Below, one piece after another: positions 46,291 to 57,395 of a stretch of DNA of 64,000 nucleotides (positions are counted from its first letter, which is position 1; each line of letters opens with the position of its first letter). The stretch lies in contig OX388316.1 of assembly GCA_947579605.1 (NCBI GenBank), forward strand, positions 11,411,290 through 11,475,289, read 5' to 3'. This stretch comes from Athripsodes cinereus. Its lineage: Eukaryota > Arthropoda > Insecta > Trichoptera > Leptoceridae. The position numbers were made by a program, and so were the translations under genes. The notes below the pieces were generated by a model. It made no database searches and had not been told where the DNA came from. It was given only the letters and a program-made list of their open reading frames with translations.

Positions 46291-47929
46291 CATCTTAAAG
46301 ACCTGACATGGTATATAAAATGTTGATTCAATTGAATATCAAATTGTTATTTTTTACAAGAGTCATAAAATAAAGTTCATTTAGATATTTTTATCTCACT
46401 TGGTATTTCCATGGTAGGCATCTGTACTACGAAATAGACTTAAACTTTCTTAATAATGTATGGAGGATACAATCCAGTTTGTATGTTGTTACCTATATAT
46501 ATAGTATAGGTGGTATACATTACACAAAGTATGTACCATATGAACATTACACAATCACTAGGTAGGTTTGCAAATTGAGTTTTCTTGTTTTCACTTCCTA
46601 ATACTTTCCACACACGTCGTTGTCTCGTCCCAACCCTCATATCCTTGTCTTCTTCCTGTAACCATTTTCTTCAATTCCTGTTCTTATCTACATATGATAC
46701 AAACTAATACAATGTTTTTTAATAAATAACAGATTCATAAAGAACAATAACATTTGTGCAACACAATCATTTGAAAATAATATTTCAGTGTATTTTTTAT
46801 ACATCATTTCTAAACAAATAAGTGTAGGTACATAAATGGTATTCAAAAATATCATATCTATTTTTTTACAAATTGATTGGAGGATCTACAGAGTACCTAC
46901 ATGGTAGAAATAATTATTTTTTATTCAGATAATTTTTGCGCCAATTGAACCATCTCTATTATTCACAACATTTTAAACATTCTGATATTTATGTCAAAGG
47001 CACATTGGATTCATGAAAAGGCTCGAAAGGGGTTTCGGTAATCTCGTGGATGGAAACACTGTTATCTTTTTTGGGTGAATTAATTACCTATAATTAAATA
47101 CATTTGTATATTTTAGTAATACGTCAATTTTACATTAACAAAACTTAATATAGATTGTCTTGTAACTTCAAATGTTCTTATTTTATTGCCAGCGAAAATA
47201 ATCTCTTTGCCTGTAATGGGCGCGTGTTTTAGAATTTTCATGTTCAGATCAGCCATGCTTTGCACAAGAGTAAATACTTTATACTTGAACAACAATGTTA
47301 AAAGAATTGGAGAGAATACTAGAAAGGGGTGGTGCTGTGGTATAATCATGTTGATGGTGAGTAAAGAAAAGTATTCGAGATGTTTACAACATGTGTTTGA
47401 TACTCGCTCATAGAACATTTACTCTCTTTCAAATAATGTAAAAACTGAATTGCAAACACAAAGTGAGAAATAAGTGGTTGTTACACTAGACATTTTTCTA
47501 CTGTTTACATTACATAAACACGTAAAAAAGGTATTTCCAGGAATCTGATATTTTTTTTAAACCTTGTCTGTAGTCTCGTCTTTCAAACATTAAATGGGTA
47601 TGTTAGCTCAGCATTTTATTTATTTATTTAATCGTATAAACGGCTAATGCCTTAATAATAATCTTAATAATGCCTTAATGCATAAAAAGATACATTATAA
47701 TATGAAAAAAGAAAAAAATCACAAACTTCTCATTCAAAGTATCAACAAACTATAAAAACAATTACATCACTTTAATTCATCCACTCAATTATCTCATTAT
47801 TTCTCCTGCTCAACTTCAGTTGAAAATATATGTAAGCTTATATCATATATTACCATGAAAATGTTGATGTTTTAATAAATACACCCAAAATCATTTTTTA
47901 GTAGATATAAAGTGGATTAGAGGGCTGAA
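46291..47929. other. unannotated; unrecognised ORF minus 47113-47418
   Basis: Mostly AT-rich. A minus-strand frame of 101 codons (47113-47418) contains a GC-richer stretch (QSMADLNMKILKHAP, GKEIIFAGNKIRTFEV) that looks protein-like, but the opposite strand is also open there and I recognise no family. A tail-like TTTATTTATTTA run occurs near 47618-47632. Confidence 0.3.
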
Positions 47930-48045
47930 AATGTCGTGAGACCAGATGACGCAATTGGCGCATAGTCGCTCTGAATGGAGGAGGCTGTTTTCTGCCCTGT
48001 GCTCCTGAGAGGAGCGTTGAGGGCGATGATAATAATTATGATGAC
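47930..48045 (+). mobile_element. LINE 3' end (CFDP2-like family)
   Basis: Plus strand 'gacgcaattggcgc', 'cgctctgaatggaggaggct', 'ctgccctgtgctcctgagag', 'gagcgttgagggcgatgat': the last about 110 bp of the lineage at 42619-43198, here in plus orientation. Confidence 0.75.
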
Positions 48046-48136
48046 ACATTGGATATTAATTTGTAAGAAGGGGTATTTCAATGCGCAGACGTCTTAAAAC
48101 TAAGTGACTTGACTACTTTGATCAAAAATTCTCCAA

Positions 48137-48271
48137 GATGGGTACATGTTGAGTATAAGAAATCGTCGTGCATGCATTAGAAAAAGCATGAATGGGAAGG
48201 AAGCGAAAGAAGTATGTAAAGAAAGATTTATGTGGCGTTCCGTTTTCTCTGCCTACCCATTTGGGGAATAG
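48137..48271 (+). mobile_element. LINE ORF2 C-terminus ('WRS..SAYP' family), open
   Basis: An open frame to a TAG stop at 48269-48271: DGYMLSIRNRRAC, IRKSMNGKEAKEVCKE, then WRSVFSAYPFGE. The best-preserved copy of the lineage also seen at 9828-9951 and 54913-54981. Only the last about 45 residues remain, with no catalytic domain. Confidence 0.65.
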
Positions 48272-48842
48272 TACAGTAGGTACAGTATAATAAATAGTAA
48301 ACATATATGTGTTTATATTAAATAAGCACGCAAGTTTTAAACAAAAACATCTCGCCACTTAGTCCAGAAATCAAAAACATTTGAGTGTCAGATCTCTTCA
48401 ACTCATTACTACATACATATAACGGACAGTTTAAGCTTCTGAATTCTTTTTATTCTAGTCCATATGTGTATTTTAGACCAAGGCTTCACGGCTGTTCGTG
48501 ATATAATAATATTACATGATTTAAGTTATTGTGTAGGTATTTATGCAAAGTACAGTTGATATTTAAATATTTATGATAACACAAGCAAGTTTATTTCAAA
48601 GTAAATAACTTGCAAGTAAGTTTGTTATGATGAGACTAAACATTCAGTGTATTATTTTAAGATCACTCTTTATTACCTTCAGTATGCAAAATAAGGTAAA
48701 CTCCATTACATTTGATATTATTATAATCAAGACTCTGGCAGTATATTCAGTTCTTATGTAGTATAAATGTTTATTCGTAGATTCTATAACACTTGAGAGC
48801 AGGCGATTAATTTCATTACCTGAAACGACGCATATTTCAAAT
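48272..48842. other. unannotated AT-rich DNA
   Basis: No feature recognised. Confidence 0.5.
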
Positions 48843-48854
48843 CAAGTCTCTTTT

Positions 48855-49070
48855 CGAAATAAATAAACAAGCGTTTTATTCTACTATTGATTTAATTGAT
48901 TTAATTTATGAGAGAGACGTCTTTCGTCTTATGAGGACATTGTCGATCAGATTGACAATGTCCTCATAAGACGAAAGACGTCTCTCTCATAAATTAAATC
49001 AATAGTAGAATAAACGCTTGTTTATTTATTTCGATATGGAATTCTACTACCTAAACACCGACACAGTGAA
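48855..49070 (-). mobile_element. palindromic retroposon C, with 12-bp TSD
   Basis: Perfect 12-bp repeats CAAGTCTCTTTT at 48843-48854 and 49071-49082. Inverted arms (about 48855-48944 and 48954-49034, loop gatcagatt) differ only by small indels (a 9-bp duplication in the left arm). A unique 36-bp segment ('tggaattctactacctaaac', 'accgacacagtgaa') ends the element. In the arm, GAA is followed by the palindrome AGACGTCT, as in the hammerhead elements, but CUGANGA has decayed to CUCAUAA and no stem II hairpin is present. Related copies: 20056-20180, 41518-41715, 58139-58274, 58872-59025. Confidence 0.75.
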
Positions 49071-49242
49071 CAAGTCTCTTTTATTTCACGTTTGAGAAAC
49101 AAGTATTCTTTGCAAATTATGTTTTTTTTTCAGTTTCTTACTGATACCTATTTGAACTTTTAATATAACATATTTAATCATCTTAATATTGCTATCACAT
49201 TTTCAAAAGACTAATAATCAAACGGTGAAGTCTCTGGATTTC

Positions 49243-49524
49243 AAAACCAATCAGAAACCCCGATTGGAGAACCATGTCTACACAATGCAACATTGTGTAG
49301 AATCTAATCGGAAGAAGTGAGAAAGGTGTCCCAACGCTTACGAATTGGCTCAAGGCTGGTTTAAGTGATCACTTTCGGTGTCCATGGACAACGTTCACCA
49401 ATTCCACCATTCTCACTGTCACGATGTAAGGTCCACCAATCGAGAGACGCTTTATGCAAACCTTAGAAGCAACCATCTTTTTGGTGTAGACATGGTTCTC
49501 CAATCGGGGTTTCTTATTGGTTTT
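49243..49524. mobile_element. MITE or foldback element with 41-bp inverted ends
   Basis: The left end (49243-49283) and right end (49484-49524) are inverted copies differing at about one position; both include 'accccgattggagaaccatg'-type sequence. A second inner hairpin uses the tip of the left arm: CTACACAATG and CATTGTGTAG around 49278-49301. Outside, 'ggattt' on both sides suggests the true ends lie a little further out. No protein coded; no clear TSD. Confidence 0.7.
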
Positions 49525-50470
49525 GTCATCTGCACCCAAATCCGGTTAAATAATAAAAAAATTAGTAAATATTCTAAACATTTCTGGATTTGATGAGTAT
49601 TTCAGAAATTTTGAGTAGCTTGTGTTCGTGAAATATCACGTATTACATGTGTAAATATTCGCTGTATTTATTTTTTCTCTGATATATGATTTATACAAAC
49701 GATGAAGTTTGCCACATGTCCCAATAATTTTACCTAGATACAGTTTTTTTAATAAGCTTTTTGTATATAAATAAAATAAAACAGTTTTTATATTCCTGTA
49801 CAAATTCAAATCCTCTTAAATATACTTATCCAATATAAATTTACATGGTAAAAGCTAATTCAAAATTCAGTCAAGTTACAGCTGATACTGAAAAGTTTAT
49901 AATCTAATCAAAGTATGAAGCAACACAACCCTGATTCAAAAAAATAATATGAGGTACTGTTATGAATAGGAAAATACATGATGCAAAAAGTTGACTCACG
50001 TACATATTTAGTGTACCTACCAACATGTATGTAGGTACATGGTTAGTGGTGAATACTTAGAAAACTTTTTCACGATTTGTTTGTCGCATATGCGTGGTCC
50101 AGCCTCGCGAAGCTATAGGATCACAAGCTTCTATAATTTACTGGGGGATAGAAAAGTTTCTCAGTAACTTTGAGTATAAGGAGGTAAAAGTAAAGGGAGG
50201 CTTCGCATGGATTCACAAAACTTTGTCCTAATACAAAACATAAGTCCGCCGTTAAGCGCCTATGTCTGGAACACAGATTAACATCATGAAAATAGATGAA
50301 ACCACTCTGAAATTTCTGTATCATTAACATTCTTAAATTTTGTATATATTTGAAAAGAAAATCTACTGCAAAATAATATTTTTTATGTGAATTTTTTTTT
50401 CATAAATACATAGATAATGTGTTTGAGTTTTTCACAGCCATTTTTAACAAATTCTTCTACTATATCTAAA
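49525..50470. other. unannotated AT-rich DNA
   Basis: No feature recognised. Confidence 0.5.
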
Positions 50471-50565
50471 ATAAAAAATAAAATAAAATAATCTTTATTG
50501 TGGAATAAATAAAATAGCACAAATGGCGGGTTTATTGCCTTTAGGCAATTTCTACCAACCAACCA
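50471..50565 (-). mobile_element. LINE 3' tail
   Basis: On the minus strand 'aattgcctaaaggcaataaa' and 'cccgcc' are followed by 'aataaagatt' and A-rich units. The 'gcctaaaggc' hairpin followed by CCGCC is a familiar lepidopteran LINE 3' UTR form. Confidence 0.6.
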
Positions 50566-50609
50566 AAAACTACTATCTATATTATCTACTACTATCTATA
50601 TTATTAACG

Positions 50610-50830
50610 TATATCCCGCTAGCGAGGCAGACAGCAGACTAACATTATGTAAAAAATATGCATGTTTTTCTTTCGTTGCCAACATTAAACGGGACATTCA
50701 TGATGGGTGGCATTCATCATTACTGATTAATTATACATGCTATTTTACTACATCTGCCTTTTTCAGGACACTCGAAAACTTAAAGATAAGAATGGGATAC
50801 CTATCCATTGCCGGAGACCACAGAAATAAT
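50610..50830 (-). mobile_element. REP-A copy
   Basis: 'tatcccgctagcgaggcagac', 'gccaacattaaacgggacat', 'tcatgatgggtggc', 'caggacactcgaaaact', 'aagaatgggatacctatcc', in family order. Confidence 0.65.
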
Positions 50831-51551
50831 AAGTTTTTAATAAATAAGAGATATATTATCTCTGCACTAAATGCTTTTAAGATTTACGACGGATATTTAT
50901 TTACAATTTATGAAGAAAACATAATTATAATATGCCTGGTTAATGATAATTGGATTTAGTTGAAATGAGAACAATGACAGTATTCCAAATGTCGAATCTT
51001 TTATTCTCTATATTCTATGGTGTACATAATTCGCTTGTCAGAGGTGAAACATTAAACAAAAGTTTGTTCAAAATGCAACGCAAAATATTTCAGAAATGAG
51101 GCAAGCAAGCTTATACTATAATACATCGTACATGCAACCTTTTGGCATAGCTTACTATAGCCTATGCCTTCTTAGTATACACGCAACACAAAATCTTAAC
51201 AAGCTTATCCTGGAGAAACTTGCAACTCACAAACTTCAGGTGCAACCTAATCCTACAGTGATGTCTCCATAGCCGATATTTTACAAGTTAATTTGGAAGC
51301 TTTACTTTGAATTCAATATGTGTATTGCTTTCTTTCTGATGTTGGCAAATTATTGAATTCTTTTTCTCTTAAATTTAGAATAACATGTATTAGATTTGAA
51401 ACTCTCGACTAAATCACATTTTTCTGAGTTTTTAAACAACAACATATGTAAATAGATTTCAGGTAGAATTGAACAATATTTTGATGGAAAACTGAAGATT
51501 AGTGTTTTTTTGTTTCAATTGAATATATTTTAAGAAGTGAATAAAAGGCAT
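50831..51551. other. unannotated AT-rich DNA
   Basis: No feature recognised. Confidence 0.5.
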
Positions 51552-51552
51552 A

Positions 51553-51591
<39 letters not shown>

Positions 51592-51594
51592 TTA
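51552..51594. repeat. (AAT)n microsatellite
   Basis: About 14 AAT units. On the minus strand it would be the (ATT)n tail of a LINE whose end may lie at 51595-51700 ('ccacggcgtgagccttttac'). Confidence 0.85.
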
Positions 51595-51700
51595 TTACTT
51601 TTATTTATTTAGTTCATAAATCCACGGCGTGAGCCTTTTACATGTTAAAATTTAAAACAAAACATAATTCTCATTTACAACACAGTTGGAACAGAACAAC
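51595..51700 (-). mobile_element. possible LINE 3' end
   Basis: Read on the minus strand, a moderately GC-rich piece ('gtaaaaggctcacgccgtgg') leads into AATAAATAAAAG and then the (ATT)n run. No coding remains. Confidence 0.35.
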
Positions 51701-51781
51701 AATTGGAAATCAAACTATAACAATTATAAAATTAGTCGAAACAAAACAATTAGAAAAGTCTTTATAAAAAACTTCATTGTA

Positions 51782-51838
51782 CAAAATACACTTAATGTTT
51801 TTTTATTATATAATAAAAAAAACATTAAGTGTATTTTG
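51782..51838. repeat. 57-bp near-perfect hairpin
   Basis: CAAAATACACTTAATG and its complement flank a T-run/A-run core meeting at ATTATATAAT. One base indel in the arms. Origin unclear. Confidence 0.8.
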
Positions 51839-52289
51839 AAATATAATATTTTTTATTATTAATATGTGAAAATGAGACCTAGATATGTTTGAAAATTTAT
51901 TCGATATCAAATTAATAAAATTAACAGTTTTAGGTATGTGGAACTTTTTGTTTAAAAAATAAGTTAATATTTTCTTATTCACAATAGAAAAACTAATTCG
52001 TAAATAACATGTGAAAATAAAGTATGCAAAGAAGTGAGATTTCCACCAGCAGCCTGTTACTGGAACACATGTGTATTATTTTTATTATTACGTCTTCTAT
52101 AGTACATTTGGGTGTTTATGAAAAGATACATATTTACCTACTTACTGTGCAAATAAAATTCCCCCAAAACTTTTATAATACAACTCGGCTTGATAATACC
52201 CACCTACGTACCTACACCTTAAGAAAAAGTGAACCACTTTCATTAAATGAAAAAAGAACAGAGACAAAAATCACAACAATACCCTTATT
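51839..52289. other. unannotated AT-rich DNA
   Basis: An open frame (52024-52296) shows no recognisable motif. Confidence 0.45.
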
Positions 52290-52460
52290 TATTTAAATTT
52301 ATTTTATTTATTTATTTCCAGAAATATAACAACAACAAAAAACTTACTACTGCAACATTTTTACTAGCTAAATATTACTTATATCTAAAAAACTACTAGT
52401 AAAGAATTATAGAAAATGGAATACACTGCCCCACTAGACTTGAGTCTGTTCTGAGGCAGT
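52290..52460 (-). mobile_element. possible CR1/L2-type LINE 3' tail
   Basis: Minus strand 'tactgcctcagaacagactc', 'ctagtggggcagtg', then an AT-rich run to AAATAAATAAAATAAA. Form suggests a LINE 3' UTR. Confidence 0.35.
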
Positions 52461-52640
52461 AAATAATTGATTTGATTTAATTAAAACACTGTTTTTCACT
52501 TAAAGAATTATATATTTTCATAAGCTTTTCGGATAACGTCCATCCCCAATAAATTTAATCAGTTGCTCTTAATTTGTACACCGTAAAGAATAATTCACCA
52601 AAATAGTGTTCAATACTGTCTTCTAAGGTATGTTGTATTT
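52461..52640. other. unannotated
   Basis: No feature recognised. Confidence 0.5.
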
Positions 52641-52820
52641 GGTATTATAAGTTTTTATTTATTTTATCTCTTGTGTTTAGTTATGTATGTTTTGTAGAGC
52701 ACATAAGGGTAATATAGGGATCTTCACTGGTTTGCTTATTGCTAAATATGTTATAGACTATTGTATTTTTTGTATCAACTGTTTGTATCCTGTAAAATTG
52801 AAATAAATAAATAAATAAAT
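52641..52820 (+). mobile_element. possible LINE 3' tail
   Basis: A stretch ending 'gtatcctgtaaaattg' and AAATAAATAAATAAAT. It abuts the tail of the opposite-strand LINE at 52821. Confidence 0.35.
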
Positions 52821-53480
52821 ATTTTTTTTTTTACTTACTTATTTCCGATGGCCGAATAGCCCTTGTAGGACCTTTGGCTCCGAAACAATAGATCTCCAAG
52901 CCTTTCTATCCTGAGCAATTAACTGTCGTATGTCTCTAGCATTGAGCTCCTCTAGATCTCGGTTGATGTTATCTAACAATCTTTGTCTTGGTCTGCCTAA
53001 CGATCTCCTGCCCTCGGGTATACCCTGCAGAATACCTTTAGTCGCCCTTTCTGCTCCGGATCTAACGACGTGGCCAATCTATGCCAATCTTCGGGATCTG
53101 ATCTCACTTGTGATGAAAGGTTGTTTAGTTGTGGAGCGAATTTCTTCATTACTTTTAAGCCTCCAGGTTCCTTCTGCAATACCTGGTCGTGGACCTTATA
53201 TTTTTCTTAGATTCCTATTTTCAAAAGACAGAAGTCTTTGTTGGTTTCTTAGGGTCATACAATAGGATTCCGAACCATAGATGACCACTGGTTTAATGAG
53301 GTTATTGTATATGTGAAGTTTCACTCTTCTGGACAAGGACTTAGTTGTTAGGAGATTGTTCAAGGCCGCCGCTGCTCTCATGCCACTCTGTATTCTAGAT
53401 GTTATTTCTACACTCATTTTATTAGTGTTTGTGAGAATGCTAGGTACCCAGATATGTAAATTTCTGTATTGCTAATTTAT
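52821..53480 (-). mobile_element. 5'-truncated LINE, third lineage, frameshifted
   Basis: The minus strand encodes NTNKMSVEITSRIQSGMRAA, LHIYNNLIKPVVIYGSESY and LLSFENRNLRKI, then after frameshifts PEDWHRLATSLDPE, PRQRLLDNINRDLEELNA, and the end AWRSIVSEPKVLQGLFGHRK with a stop at 52839-52841. The tail is GTAAGTAA and poly(A). The 'VIYGSESW' and 'FENR.LR.I' motifs are those of RTE/CFDP2-like ORF2 C-termini, but the sequence is unlike the other copies here. Several frameshifts; dead. The 5' edge (about 53480) is approximate and no TSD is assigned. Confidence 0.75.
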
Positions 53481-54244
53481 CACATATAAAATTTGACTAT
53501 TATTGGAGCAAGATAATTTCATCCAATTCAGAATGTTAAACTATTTACCAAATTTATTTGATAGAAAAATAAAAAAAAAATTGACGCTAAAAATTTCGAT
53601 GTCCACTATTCATATATCCAAATACTCGTAGAGTGTCGAAATAAAGCATTTCAGTGTTTAAACATTATTTTACTCATAATTCAACAAATGCACAGCTTAG
53701 TCTAAGCAACTAGAGTAATGAAAAAAATCTTGGTACGTACATTGTTTTTATTTTATTTTCATTTCCGCAAAAAAAAAACAATCATTACCTAAAATTATCT
53801 AGTAGGTATCTAAAGACCTGATTCTAAGTCAGTAAAAAAATAATAGGTATCTTTTTGAAAATAGTTCATAAAAATCATATGATTTTCTTATTGATGATGA
53901 TTTTGTTACAAAGTTCACTGTGAAAGTGATTTCGTAACATATTTACAATATTTACTTATGCCAAGGGGAGTAATATTGCACACAGTTTTGTCCGCCTTAT
54001 TATAGGTAGGTACCTACTTACCACTAAGTACCTACCTATCTACTTCTCACAAACTTGGTAAATAGCAAAAAGTTACATTGCTTCTATGTATAATTTACCT
54101 TGCGCATGTATGCGGAAACTAGGAAGGGTTATCGAAAATCCTTTTGATAAGTACTTTATTAATTTTACATAATGCTACTGAAAAGAATAACAAATCAGGA
54201 TTGATTAAAAACAAATTTTGTTGGTGTATACTATTTCTACCGTA
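53481..54244. other. unannotated; TAGGTACCTA palindromes near 54005-54045
   Basis: AT-rich. 'ataggtaggtacctactta' and its inverse repeat occur at about 54003-54040, a clade-typical simple sequence. Confidence 0.5.
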
Positions 54245-54300
54245 CAATGCTGACTGCCTGCATGTTATAAATATGCAGATTGTCCTCTCCGTAGCAATTG
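54245..54300 (-). mobile_element. REP-A fragment
   Basis: 'ctgcctgcatgttataaata' and 'tgcagattgtcctctccgta' match the middle of the family. Confidence 0.5.
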
Positions 54301-54912
54301 AAAACTTTTTTTTGTGTATACAGTTTAATAAATATATCTCGATAGGTATCTATTAAGTTTTCTACAAATTGGAGAACTATTTTTTTTGTAGAATTATTTT
54401 AGATTGTTTTCATGGTTATGTTATAAAAGCAGAGTTTTGAATCAAAAGATACATGAAGCTCAATAAGCCTCAATCCTTTTCAGGGGATGAGATTAATTTC
54501 CATCCTTATATCGGTTATTTATTCCACGCAATTTTACTTTTTTAGTCTTATGTTCAAAAATAATTAAGATCAATTTTTTCTAAAAATTATGTAAGATTTT
54601 AAAAGACTTTGATTTTCTGCCTTTTTCTTATAACAAATTAGTTGCAGGGAAATGGTGAAAATCGAGATTTGATAAAATTCCTAAGGGAGACGATCGATTC
54701 ACAGAAAATGTTAAAATGGGGGTGATTTAATGATGCATTTTAATAAAAAAAAATTAATATTATTAAATATTTACAATGTTCACTGTATATGTTTAAAATT
54801 TCTCTAAAAAGTTTCTATAAATATCATATAAATTTCAACTCAGGAACCTATTTTGTTGTTGATTAAAATTAGAATTATAATTTAATTTCATATTTTAATG
54901 TGTATTTTTCTA
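54301..54912. other. unannotated AT-rich DNA
   Basis: No feature recognised. Confidence 0.5.
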
Positions 54913-54995
54913 GATGAATGCAAGGATAGGAGGAAGTGGCGCTCGATCCTTTCTGCCTATCCCGCGAGGGAAGCGGCGTGATGGCATGTATGTAT
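54913..54995 (+). mobile_element. LINE ORF2 C-terminus ('WRS..SAYP' family) with (ATGT)n tail
   Basis: Open frame 54913-54981: DECKDRRKWRSILSAYP, then AREAA and a TGA stop. 'tggcatgtatgtat' and a T-run follow as the tail. The same position in the protein is seen at 48240-48271. Confidence 0.6.
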
Positions 54996-57217
54996 TTTTT
55001 TCTATTACCTACAAAGTTTTCAATAATGCATAGTTTGTTTTCAGCTAATATCTAAACAATTCACTTAAATCTATTTCATCTATTCACTAAAATATTTAAT
55101 CGATTTGATCAAATCACTTGGTTTCTTTGGTGAAATTATCGTAGAGACTTGTTATTTCAAAATCTTCCGTGAATTAATGATTTCCTTTAGGGATTAAATC
55201 TGGATTTTCGTCATGCTCTGCGACACACACACATATATAAATATAATATTATCTCTACTTTAAGGCACTAGAAATATTCCTTATAATCTTACCACAGAGA
55301 CTACCACATAGTGGGTGAAAAAAATCTAAGCATATTACAAAAATATTTATTTTTTTCCTACTTTATAAAAGTATAGAACTATCTTAAGTCTGAATCTCTA
55401 AAACTTTAGTTCAGTGAATAGTACTTGAGTTTGTATGTATGTTTGTAGTTAGACGACGCAAGACGCACGATGAATATCTGATTTTTATATATTTTTTACT
55501 TTCTTATGACATCGCTTCAACTTAGTCCCTTTTCATATTAATGAAATTTACACCATTCACTAGTATCAGACTACGGAGCGATCAAGGAATTTCTCTCAAA
55601 ATATTTAAAAACTAAATCACCCAAGTCGCTAGATAAGATTTCGTAAAGTGTACGTCTAATCATTTATCTGGATTTTTGATAGGTAGGTACAACTGAATAA
55701 AATTCAGGTCCAAATTAGTGAATGCAAAATACATATTAAATTCATGGATAAAGCCATTTAACATATTTATATACACATTATAAGTCTAAGCTAATTTAAG
55801 CATCGTGTTACTTTTTTGAATTGTATACCTACGATTTCCCAACATATTATATTCCCTTCATTAATGTTCTCCAACGTTGCTTTCAGAGCTCAAAGTAGAC
55901 ACTTTTTCCAGTCAAAAGTCAAATTAAGTCACCGATATTTTCACTCACATGTATAAAAAAGTCTAGTAAAATATTGGTTTAACGTAAAAATAATATATTA
56001 ATTGCAGTATTAAATGTTCGTCGAGACTGTCTTGAAATATCGAATGAACTAAATGTATTTCGAGTATCATGCGGATAAAAATGTTATGTAAAGGAACGAA
56101 GAGGGAGTTATATACAAAAGCACCAAAGGGGAAAAGTTTGTCCAAGACGGACATTGAGTAGAAGAACTTTATAATATTAAATTTTCAAGATGAAAAATAT
56201 TCTGGACGAATTAAGGAAGGAGAAAAAGTTCGTAAATTGACTCTTAGAATGTTGACAAAAATTAAGGTGATTTTCTTCGGTGCTTTTAAAGATATATTCG
56301 AAGCGAATTAAGAAACCTTTCAAAGCTCATTTTGAATTATTGTTAGTAGTAGAGCGTAAGACGGAATGAAGAAGATTATGGTAAAAAGTGAATAAGTAAA
56401 GAAAATTGTGATTCATGTCAACGGAATATTGAATTTGCCTGCGGTGAAAGTTTCATACTTTAGTCGACGTAATCGTGTCCTTTTGTAATTCTCAAGGAAC
56501 TTCTCTGATGTTTATTATTTTAATGAAATTTAATTTACTGAAGGAAAAAATATTGTGAAAAGAACGCCTGTTTTTCTGGGCGTCGTTGTTTCAATTCATG
56601 GAATATTATTATCAATTTAGTTTTGTCATGGTCTTCTTTCTTGCTTTAAGGCAAAGCACCCGACTTCGAGTGAATTATGTTTTGTCATGGTCAATACAGT
56701 AAAATATATTTAATAAAAAATATAAATTATTCAAAGTATTCTCAATATTTTAAGATTTTTATTTTTAATAAAGCTCTCAAAATTTTTATTTTTATATTTA
56801 ATAAAGCTCTTACTACTTTGTAGGTTTATTTATTTTTCAACTAAATATCAATATTAATTTACGACGTCGTTATTTTCCTTTGTGATTTTTGTAATATAAA
56901 TTATAAAATACGATTTTTAACGTCGACGGGCGTGACCTTTAGGAAACAAAACAGAATTATTTTGTTTTTCTGTTACAAAATTTTGCAAAAAAAATATGAT
57001 ACGGTATAAGACGATACTTTGTGATCAAACAAATGTGATAGTCGCAAAGATATCCTATTATTGATTTTCTCGGAAAATATTGACTTTGCTTTTTTATGTA
57101 GAAGATATTAATTTTATGTAAAATATTTTTAATAAATCTTACGAGAATATCGTATTTGTAAAATTATTAAAGATATTCTTGAAAACATCTTACTTATTAA
57201 ACTTTCAAATATGTTTT
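54996..57217. other. unannotated AT-rich DNA
   Basis: No gene recognised in 2.2 kb. Two short direct repeats (TTTTGTCATGGTC at about 56622 and 56682; a TTTAATAAAGCTCT duplication at about 56766 and 56798) are present. Confidence 0.5.
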
Positions 57218-57395
57218 ACAGATTAGTTTGGAGACCTCGTGAAGATAAAATAAGACGAGGAATACCTCCTGCATGATGATCTGGTGACATTAGAAGGTAT
57301 GCTGAATACTCGGGACACAAATGCATGGAGAGAAATGGAACGAAAGAGGTTTATCTCCAGAAGTTGACAGTTGTTTAAGTAACGTAAGTAAGAAA
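57218..57395 (+). mobile_element. RTE-like LINE C-terminal relic
   Basis: Plus strand reads VWRPREDKIRRGIPPA, two stops, SGDIRRYAEYSGHKCME and EVYLQK, a worn 'WRPR..KR..GRPP.RW.DDI...' segment, and ends with GTAACGTAAGTAAG, like the tail at 43238-43260. Confidence 0.55.

Noticed and set aside
48901..49010. Rho-independent-type terminator or viral hairpin
   Set aside because: The hairpin is about 90 bp per arm, repeated elsewhere in the window and flanked by a 12-bp TSD, so it is a mobile element.
51552..51594. CRISPR-like repeat array
   Set aside because: A plain AAT microsatellite with no spacers; the window is eukaryotic.
54944..54975. CpG-rich promoter island
   Set aside because: The GC-rich bases are the coding end of a LINE (WRSILSAYP) followed by a tail.
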